Source: a virus. From it: a DNA stretch of 25,033 nt. Of this stretch, positions 8,076 to 15,700 are shown one piece after another. The notes below the pieces were generated by a model. It worked only from the letters and a program-made list of their open reading frames with translations, had not been told where the DNA came from and made no database searches. Every line of letters begins with the position of its first letter. Position 1 is the stretch's first letter. A program made the position numbers and the translations under genes. The stretch spans positions 1 through 25,033 of IMG/VR virus record IMGVR_UViG_3300048033_001398; one strand, given 5' to 3'.

Positions 8076-9139
8076 TGTATTATTTCGTAACATCATCAAA
8101 AGATGCAACCATTTACTTACAACAACCAACCCAAAATACTGGTTTAGATGAAATACTAGAAGTATCTAAAACATATTATGGTAGTTTAAAAGATATTGCA
8201 CATTCTTTAATTAAATTTGAAACATCTCCGTTATCACAATCTATTGCAAATGGTGATATAACAATGAGTAATGCAGATTTAATTCTTAGAGAATGTGAAT
8301 CTTCTGAAATTCCAATTGATTACACAATTTATGCATATGCAGTAACTCAATCTTGGGAAATGGGTATTGGTACTCGTTTTGATGATATCACAACTGATGG
8401 TGTATCATGGAACTCAGTAAGAACAGGTCAAGATTGGTTATCACTTGAAGAACATTCATCTGATACAACTGGTTCATTTAATGGTAAAGGTGGAACTTGG
8501 TTTACTGGTTCTTATTCAACACAATCATTTTCATATAGTTCATCTGATATTGAGATGGATGTTAAAGAAACAATGGATGAATGGTTGAGTGGTTCTCTAC
8601 CAAATGAAGGATTTATTTTAAAATATGATTCAGTATTAGAAAATGATACAAACGATTATGGTCAATTAAAATTCTTCTCAAAAGAAACAAACACAATATA
8701 CCAACCAAAACTAAGAATAGGTTGGGATGATTCTTCATTCTCTACTGGTTCTTTAACAGAACTTACCGCTGATGATATTCATGTAACGTTCAAGAGGTTA
8801 AAGACTAGATACAAACGTGGAAGCAAACCCCAAATAAGAGTTTTCGGAAGAGAAAAATATCCTCTTAAAACATATACTAATGAATACTCATATACAGATA
8901 CATATTTCTTACCATCAACTACTTATTATCAAGTAAAAGATATATTGACTGATGAGATAATCATACCATTTAATGATGATTACACAAAAGTTTCATGTGA
9001 TTCAAATGGTAACTTCTTTAAATTAGATTTAACAAATTGGGAATATAATAGAGATTACTATATTCAGATTAAAACTAATAGAGATGGTGTAATTGAATAC
9101 TTTGAAGATAAAGATTTAACATTCACGATTGAGAAATAA
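8075..9139 (+). CDS. Virion protein with a DNRLRE-like jelly-roll domain
   Basis: This 354-residue protein sits where T4-like phages carry outer wedge proteins. Residues 1-225 fit the DNRLRE pattern of bacterial surface proteins: an N-terminal 'ATIYLQQPTQN' strand, a series of beta strands, IEMDVKETMDEWLSGSLPNE (the 'DVTxxVxxWxxG..PNxG' block), GFILKYDS, and a final strand LKFFSKETNTIYQPKLRIGW. About residues 230-354 form a second beta-rich domain (ADDIHVTFKRLKTRYKRGSK...YYQVKDILTDEII). There is no signal peptide. The start overlaps the gp6-like stop by one base, so stoichiometric co-translation with gp6 is likely. It probably decorates the baseplate or attaches fibres, possibly binding glycans. 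The DNRLRE match is by motif only. Confidence 0.7.
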   Translation: MYYFVTSSKDATIYLQQPTQNTGLDEILEVSKTYYGSLKDIAHSLIKFETSPLSQSIANGDITMSNADLILRECESSEIPIDYTIYAYAVTQSWEMGIGTRFDDITTDGVSWNSVRTGQDWLSLEEHSSDTTGSFNGKGGTWFTGSYSTQSFSYSSSDIEMDVKETMDEWLSGSLPNEGFILKYDSVLENDTNDYGQLKFFSKETNTIYQPKLRIGWDDSSFSTGSLTELTADDIHVTFKRLKTRYKRGSKPQIRVFGREKYPLKTYTNEYSYTDTYFLPSTTYYQVKDILTDEIIIPFNDDYTKVSCDSNGNFFKLDLTNWEYNRDYYIQIKTNRDGVIEYFEDKDLTFTIEK

Positions 9140-9142
9140 AAA

Positions 9143-10429
9143 ATGGCATTAGACAATAGATTTAGATTTGATGAATTAGTAAAGGGAGGTTCTAAGGCGA
9201 TTATCTCAGAAGACCCTACATCTAAAACTCACACTTTTGTTGATGGGGCTAGTTCTATTGTATCTGCATCTCAAGATGTTCCATATGAACACATCAAAGG
9301 TGAACGTGATGGTGAAATAACTGCTTATATAGAAAAACCAGCATATACCGAAGAACAACTAAAAAAAGCAATCGATGTTAATATCGATGAGTTAGTTAAA
9401 CCACAGGCACCACCAAGACCTGATGTAGTTCCAAGACCTGTATATGATGAATTAGAAAATAAATATCAACAAGCTCTTGCGGATTTAGAAGCAGCTCAAC
9501 AGAGAATCTTAGAATTAGAGGGAAAAGTTGCAGAACTTACTGCTCAACTTCAAGCGGCACTTGTTGAGAATGATTCACTTAAAGTACAAAAAGCAGTAGT
9601 AGATAATCAATTTCAACAATCAACTGAAAGATATAAAGAACAAACTTCTAAATTAACTTTTGCAGTAATAAAAGCGACCAAAGAAGCAAATGCAAGAGTA
9701 CAATTAAATGCACAAGTAGAAGGTTTGGTAGCACAAAAAGATGTTTTAAGACAACAACTTCTTTCACTCAGACAAGTTGTTGCTGGATTAGAGGGACAGG
9801 TATCTGCTGGAGTGGAATCTTTAAAAGTTCAAACCGAAGCCGCAAAGGCTCAACGAGAAGCCGCGGCCGCTGCAGCGGAAGCTCAAAGACAAGCTTTACA
9901 AAATCAACAAGAAGCTCTCGAATCACAACTCTCTGGTCAGGCAGCAGAAACACAGGCCGCCGCCGCTGGTTTAATTCCTTTATCGGATAGTGAATCATAT
10001 TATGGAGTTAAGAAAACTGGACAAGGTGGTTCTGATATTGAGTGGGTAACTTCAGTAGATAATCCAAAGCCAGGTAAAGTAGGAACATTAACAATTCAAA
10101 ATTTAAAAGATACTGGTGCTAAAATAACAGGAGTAAGTATATCAGTTACTGGTGCATTATCATCATATGGTCCTCTTGGATTTGATACTGATAATGGAAA
10201 ACCAAAAACCTCTAAATCAATTAATATAAATAAAGGTGCTAAATTAGATATACCACTTTATATGAATAAGAAAATTGGTGGTAGAAATAAACCCGAACCA
10301 GATAAGAGTAACTTCTTAAACTCGGCAAAAGATTACAATGGTGGTTTTACTATAACTGCAACTTATGATGATGGAACAAACGCTAAATCGAGTTCTTTGA
10401 GTTGGCATATTAGAAAGAATAAAAGATAA
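9143..10429 (+). CDS. Coiled-coil fibre-like virion protein
   Basis: A 428-residue protein in three parts. Residues 1-100 form a globular head (DNRFRFDELVKGG...EEQLKKAIDVNIDEL) and end in a proline hinge PQAPPRPDVVPRP. Residues about 105-272 are an uninterrupted heptad-like coiled coil rich in L, A, Q and E, including alanine-rich AKAQREAAAAAAEAQRQALQ. Residues about 285-428 are a beta-sandwich-like C-terminal domain (PGKVGTLTIQNLKDTGAKIT, LDIPLYMNKK). This head-stalk-tip layout suits a short trimeric fibre or baseplate spoke. The codons for the alanine-rich part (nt 9840-9970) are locally GC-rich, which the amino-acid bias explains. It lies 3 bases after the jelly-roll gene and 6 before the Hint-domain gene. 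Confidence 0.75.
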   Translation: MALDNRFRFDELVKGGSKAIISEDPTSKTHTFVDGASSIVSASQDVPYEHIKGERDGEITAYIEKPAYTEEQLKKAIDVNIDELVKPQAPPRPDVVPRPVYDELENKYQQALADLEAAQQRILELEGKVAELTAQLQAALVENDSLKVQKAVVDNQFQQSTERYKEQTSKLTFAVIKATKEANARVQLNAQVEGLVAQKDVLRQQLLSLRQVVAGLEGQVSAGVESLKVQTEAAKAQREAAAAAAEAQRQALQNQQEALESQLSGQAAETQAAAAGLIPLSDSESYYGVKKTGQGGSDIEWVTSVDNPKPGKVGTLTIQNLKDTGAKITGVSISVTGALSSYGPLGFDTDNGKPKTSKSININKGAKLDIPLYMNKKIGGRNKPEPDKSNFLNSAKDYNGGFTITATYDDGTNAKSSSLSWHIRKNKR

Positions 10430-10435
10430 TAAAAG

Positions 10436-12736
10436 ATGGCAATAAAGACATTTAAAGATATAGAACAAAAGAAAGGATATCGAGTAGAAAAGAAAGATAG
10501 AGAAATCTTCGAGCGCGAAGTTCGTAGAGGTATCTTTGGTATCGATAGTGGTGATATTATTGAATTTGTTTTATATGATTCATCTGATAATCCATTACCA
10601 CAAGAAGCCGCCAATGGTAAAACCGTTCGTTACATCTATTATACTAATGAGAATATACAAAAATATTTTAGTAAAGTAAATGAAACAAAATTTAATATCA
10701 AACGAAATGGTGCAGAAGAATTTTTTGTAGATGTTGAAAAACTAATTAAAGAAGCGGGATATTCACAAGGAATATTCAAAACATCAGTATCTCTTTTAAA
10801 TAGAAGATTAGGTTCAGAAGAAAGAAAATTTGATAAGGCATGGATACATGAGATTTCTCCATCAAGAACAGAGGTAAGAGTTTTACCAGTAATAGATGAA
10901 GCAACTGGTAATCCTAATTCTGATTTACAAACACGATATGATACTTTTACAAGTGGTAAAGATTTTGCTGCAGATGTTATTCTTTTTTTAGATGAGTTTG
11001 CTGCACAGTTTGATGTTGAAGATATTCTTAAAAAAATGTTAAGTTTAAGAGGTAAAGTTGCGGATGGTCAAGGGTATATAAAACTTATTGAAACTGAATT
11101 TAAAATTGATAATTTTGAAAAATGGTTATCTTTGGTAAAAATATCTTTTGATAAATCATTAGACCATTATAGAAATAACAGATTTGCAAACATTTTAGAA
11201 CAAAGTAAATTTGGTCAACCAACTGGGGAGTCTTTTGGTGTTAATTTTGATTCTAGGGGAATTGTTCAACAACTTTGTGATATTGCTGAAAATTGTGTAA
11301 ATTATCATTTACCAAATCAAGACATTAGACGAGAAACACTTCGTTCAAGAACACAATCAAAAACTTTAGATAAAGTAAAACAAATTCTAAAAACAGTAGA
11401 ATCAGATGGTGAATTTTTAGCAGAAGCACCAACTGAAAAGAAACCTGCGGTTAGAGGATGTAGAGACCCTAAAGCTAAGAACTATAATCCTGCAGCAACT
11501 GTTGATGATGTGTGTAATTATGAGGTAACTGTGACTAAGTATAAGAAAATACCTATTCCTCCACCTCCTCCACCTCCACCACCACCACCACCACCAAATC
11601 CTAGTCCAAGGCCAAGGCCAAATCCATCCCCTACTCCATCAGGTGGATATACTTTAAGTGTATCTTCACCAAATGTATCGAGAAGTAAAAGTGGTTCACC
11701 AAGTAGTGTATCTCACTATATTGCAGTTAAAAAAGGTGGTAAAAATCCACCTGCGGTTTATAGAAAACAAATGGGTTGGAAGGTATCTGGTATCCCAAGT
11801 TGGGTAACCTCGGTATCAAATTCATCCAATGATGATTGGAGTGGAACATTCAGATATAAAATGACAAGTAATTCGGGTGCTGCAAGGAGTGTAACAATGA
11901 CGGTTACTGGTACTGGTAAAGCAGCAGGAGCATCTGCAACTATAACTCTTTCTCAAGCTGGTGAATCTGCTAGTCCAAAACCAAAACCAAAACCACCAAC
12001 CAATCCAGCTCGTGGTACTATCATAAAAGATATTTGTGTAGGGACTACTCGTAAAATTGGATATGCAGATGGTAATGGTGGATTGCAACCACCTGTTTTG
12101 GAAAAGAATTCCCCTAAGTGTGGATATACTGCACCAAAACCACCACCACCACCACCTCCAGCTGGACCAACAGGAGGAAGAGGCGGATGTCTCGTTGGTA
12201 ATACTATGGTTGAATTATCTTCTGGTAAACAGATTCCAATTAAAGATATTAAAATTGGAGATAAACTTTTAGGGTTAGATATTAAAACACTTTCACCTTG
12301 GAATGAAGTTGAAGATAACTGGAGAGGTAAGGATATTGAACAATATGAAACTACTTCTTATAAGGTAATAGATTCAATGATAATTTCAGATGCAGAAGTT
12401 TATTCAATTAATGATGGATTGTTAGAATGTAGTGAGGACCATAAACACCTCGTTCGTAGAGGAGATGAATGGATGATTAGAACTACTATACAACTCAATA
12501 CTGGTGATGTTTATTTAGATATAGATAAAAATGAAATTTTAATTAATAATATAAGTTGGGATAGAAATGAAGATGTTTATCTTATTACATTAAATGGAAA
12601 ACATACATACTACGCAAATGGTATATTAACTCACAATGCTAAAGGAGGTAATAGAATCTATGAAGTAGTTGACCAATCACCAGGACAAGGTGCTAACAAC
12701 GATACTAAATTCATAAGTCCAAGTAGAGAGCGATAA
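10436..12736 (+). CDS. Mosaic baseplate/fibre protein with BACON-like and C-terminal Hint (intein-like) domains
   Basis: A 766-residue mosaic. Residues 1-335 look like a conserved virion anchor (VSLLNRRLGS...IHEISPSRTEVRVLP). Residues 340-362 hold a cysteine module, GCRDPKAKNYNPAA...VC (C342, C360), typical of Bacteroidetes surface proteins. Thirteen prolines (375-387) and an SPRPRPNP linker follow. Residues 405-509 resemble a BACON domain (GWKVSGIPSWVTSVS at 447-461, final ATITLSQAG). Residues 522-565 are a second two-cysteine module (C534, C562; YADGNGG, NSPKCGY), followed by another proline run. Residues 585-734 are a Hint domain beginning CLVGNTMVELSSGKQIPIKD and ending THN before A735, leaving a 32-residue tail. 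The protein probably sits on the outer baseplate and displays glycan-binding modules; the Hint domain suggests self-cleavage. The family of the N-terminal part is inferred. Confidence 0.85.
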   Translation: MAIKTFKDIEQKKGYRVEKKDREIFEREVRRGIFGIDSGDIIEFVLYDSSDNPLPQEAANGKTVRYIYYTNENIQKYFSKVNETKFNIKRNGAEEFFVDVEKLIKEAGYSQGIFKTSVSLLNRRLGSEERKFDKAWIHEISPSRTEVRVLPVIDEATGNPNSDLQTRYDTFTSGKDFAADVILFLDEFAAQFDVEDILKKMLSLRGKVADGQGYIKLIETEFKIDNFEKWLSLVKISFDKSLDHYRNNRFANILEQSKFGQPTGESFGVNFDSRGIVQQLCDIAENCVNYHLPNQDIRRETLRSRTQSKTLDKVKQILKTVESDGEFLAEAPTEKKPAVRGCRDPKAKNYNPAATVDDVCNYEVTVTKYKKIPIPPPPPPPPPPPPPNPSPRPRPNPSPTPSGGYTLSVSSPNVSRSKSGSPSSVSHYIAVKKGGKNPPAVYRKQMGWKVSGIPSWVTSVSNSSNDDWSGTFRYKMTSNSGAARSVTMTVTGTGKAAGASATITLSQAGESASPKPKPKPPTNPARGTIIKDICVGTTRKIGYADGNGGLQPPVLEKNSPKCGYTAPKPPPPPPPAGPTGGRGGCLVGNTMVELSSGKQIPIKDIKIGDKLLGLDIKTLSPWNEVEDNWRGKDIEQYETTSYKVIDSMIISDAEVYSINDGLLECSEDHKHLVRRGDEWMIRTTIQLNTGDVYLDIDKNEILINNISWDRNEDVYLITLNGKHTYYANGILTHNAKGGNRIYEVVDQSPGQGANNDTKFISPSRER
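11558..11596 (+). repeat. CCA/CCT microsatellite encoding 13 prolines
   Basis: Thirteen consecutive proline codons (CCT or CCA) form a trinucleotide repeat inside the 766-residue protein. A shorter proline run is encoded near 12135-12160. Such tracts can change length by slippage, and polyproline usually needs EF-P for efficient translation. They act here as stiff linkers between domains. Confidence 0.85.
12188..12637 (+). other. Hint / bacterial intein-like (BIL) domain coding segment
   Basis: Encodes residues 585-734 (150 residues) of the 10436 gene. The first residue is Cys in GGRGG|CLVGNTMVEL, followed by IPIKDIKIGDKLLGL (block A). LECSEDHKHLV fits block B, with Ser in place of the usual Thr of TxxH. 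The end, VYLITLNGKHTYYANGILTH plus N, fits blocks F and G with the terminal His-Asn. The next residue is Ala rather than Cys, Ser or Thr, so canonical splicing chemistry is not expected, but cleavage at either end is. There is no homing-endonuclease insert at this length. Confidence 0.9.
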
Positions 12737-12757
12737 TGATAATAAATAAAATATAAA

Positions 12758-12769
12758 GATATTTATATA
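12758..12769 (+). promoter_or_regulatory. Putative phage late promoter (GATATTTATATA)
   Basis: Shared motif in the 52-base gap before the giant structural gene, 19 nt before the ATG at 12789; the first base is G instead of T. No TTTG upstream. An AGGAG ribosome site (12779-12783) follows. Confidence 0.6.
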
Positions 12770-12788
12770 GAAGGATAATAGGAGAAAA

Positions 12789-15700
12789 ATGGCAATTATT
12801 GATGAATATGGCAATGGGTTAGGGTTCGGAGATGGTCCTCAGAAACGAAGTGGATTCGGTGCCAATGATTTCGGTGAGCCATTAGACTTCAATGGAGTCG
12901 ATGAGTTGCGTCTGGACCCCAAGGAGTTGGTCGGAAATACTGGAACTGCAACTGGTACTGGAAGTGGTATTAGTGTTAACGGAAGACCAACTAGAAATGG
13001 TACGAGAATTGGAGAAGTAGTTGGTTTTTACCGATGGAATGGTTCCATGTGGATAGATAATCGTGTTACTTCTTCTAATAACGGAAATAATGGGTTACCT
13101 TATGTTGGTGATTTGGGAATAGGTGATTTATCTGGTTTTGGTGATTTTAAAATTGATATAGATGATATAAAGATTGATATTGATATTCCTCCAATCGAAC
13201 CAATTAATCTTCCATTTAAAATACATTTTACATCAAATCCATCTCACAAAAAAGGATATCAATTTACAGATACAGGAGCTCCTATTACTCCTGGTTCTCA
13301 GTTATATCCAAAGGATTTATTAAGTGGTAGAACCATTGGTGCAAAAGATAATGGTAAAGCCAATGAGGTATATAGTGTTAAAACTCGTGTTGTAAATAAA
13401 GGATTATTTGACCAATATGTTATTGATTTTACATTAAATGGTAGTCTATATAAATCAATAGATAGTAATCTTTATGCAGCTGTAACGTTACCTTTTACTT
13501 GGAAAGTAGAGGAAGTACCTGAACCAACACCTCCACCAACTGATGTAACAGTTGATATTCAACATGATATGGCAAGTGGTGTTTCTGCGGTATTAACACT
13601 ACAAGGAAAAACAGTAACATTTAGTGGAACTGGAACAAGTTCTATAACTAATTCTTCGGGTCCGTATCTTAGCATAACTCCAACAAGTAATTCTTCATAT
13701 AATCATTTATATACTTTATACGAAGATGCTAGTGGTAAAAAGGTTTTTGAGGCATCTCAACCAACTTTTACATATACCAAACTACAAAATGGTTTAAAAT
13801 ATAAGTTAAAGGTTGGTATTTCAAAAGGAGAAATCCCTGCAGACCCACCTGCAGACCCACAACCAGATAACACACCAAGATACAGATATGAAAAATATAC
13901 TGTAACTGAAAAAAGAACAACAGGAGAATCCGCTCCTTCTTATACAAAACCTATATTAACTTTAACAGATGGAGATTTTGTTACATTTAATATTGGAGAA
14001 GGTGGAGATGAATTTATTGATGTACCATTTACAACTCAAAATGCTGACTGGGTAAATATAAAAACAAAAGGTAAGTTTAAAAAAAATAGTTACAATAATA
14101 AAGCAAGATTGTCAGCCGATGATTTTGATGCACCAGGTGCGTATCAAATTTGGCTACAACCAGATTCTAATATAAATGGTACTGGTGAAGCAAAAGCAAT
14201 TGCAGTACAAGTTATTTCAAAAGATTTTTTACCTGGACCTGACATAACATTAATTGATTTTCCAGAGACAATTGTTGGTGAAGATTATAAAGGATATAAT
14301 ATAGATTTTGGAGTTAACTGGGAATCTATTAATACTAACTATATTGATATCTACATAGGTAAAGTATCCAAAACAACTCGTATATTAAAAGGAGGACCTG
14401 CAATGGGTTCTCAGCAATTTAATATTGGTAAAATATTAAAACAAGCCGGTGAATCATTAAATGAATCACGAGATTGGGTTTATTTTGATTTATATTTTAT
14501 TCCTTATAATGAAGAAGGAGATGAGTTAACGGCAGGTAGAACCGAGTCTATTAAAATTGCATTCGATAAGGGAAATGTGTTACTTACTAGACCAGAAGTA
14601 ATGAGAGATATAACCGATTCAATTTGTAATCAATTTGATTCAGATGCTCTTGGTAAAGATAATTCTAAATACTTAACTCACTTAATGCACTTTGGTGATG
14701 GTGATAATAAACTAATTGCAACGTGGTGTACTGATTATGAAGAATTTTCTCAATATGAAGATGTAGTTCAAAAAGTTGCAAATGATGAAGGTGAGTATGT
14801 AGACCAAATAGTTCGTAAGAAAACTAGAGAAGAAGAAACTTTAGTATTTAAAATGTATGAACCACTTCCAAGAAGTGTTCAACCAAATCAACAAATTTGG
14901 GTTTCTAAAATACAATCTATTCCAATCATTGAGCAAGTAACTCTTATCAATGAAGATTTAAAAGAATGTATAGAGCTAACACCGGATTTTGGACAAAATT
15001 TATGTGGTGAGAATATTGGATTCCAATTATATGATGATATCATATCAAGTGGTTCAGCATCATCTACCTCCGTATTAAGTGAATTTGTTAGTGGTAGTGG
15101 ATTTGATTTAAAAACATTACAGATACCATTTGCAAGTTCATCTAAAGAAATTGAAGGTTCTTTATTAGTTGATTCCGATTCTACTTGGGGATGGAATAAT
15201 TTTGTAAAATACTCATCTGCAGAAGAAAGAGTAAATAACTTTTTATACAAAATAAAATTAATGGAGTTCTATGATACCAAAATAGAACAACTCGAATCTG
15301 GTTCTTACTATACTGGTTCTGCTGGTATGATAAAGGAAATACAAACAAATACTGAAAATATTCAAAAGGTTAAAGATAATTTTGATGCATTCGAATCATT
15401 CTTATATACCTCATCATCTTTAAGTGGATTAACATATCCAGGTGCTGGACAAAATGAAGTATCACATTCAACTGATAGTGATTCAGTAAGTTGGTATTCT
15501 TCAATTATTGATTCTGCACAACATTACGATTACTACAATAAAGATTTATTAGTAAATAATTTACCTAATCACGTTAGAACTTCGGAAGATTCTGAACAAT
15601 TCAAAATGTTCTTCCATATGATGGGTAACCATTTTGATGTACTTTGGTCTTATACAAAGGCATTAGCAGAAACTAAAAATTTAGAACATAAGTATGAACT

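Noticed and set aside
9861-9875. Cluster of SacII, NotI and PstI sites resembling a cloning linker
   Set aside because: It is in frame within an alanine-rich coiled coil (EAAAAAAEA), and the GC-rich codons follow from the alanines; no vector sequence flanks it.
12057-12272. His-rich 71-residue reading frame on the + strand
   Set aside because: It is the shifted frame of the proline (CCA) run in the 766-residue protein; the composition is an artefact of the repeat.
12188-12640. A canonical splicing intein
   Set aside because: The residue after the final Asn is Ala, not Cys, Ser or Thr, and no endonuclease insert is present; a cleaving BIL-type Hint domain is the better call.
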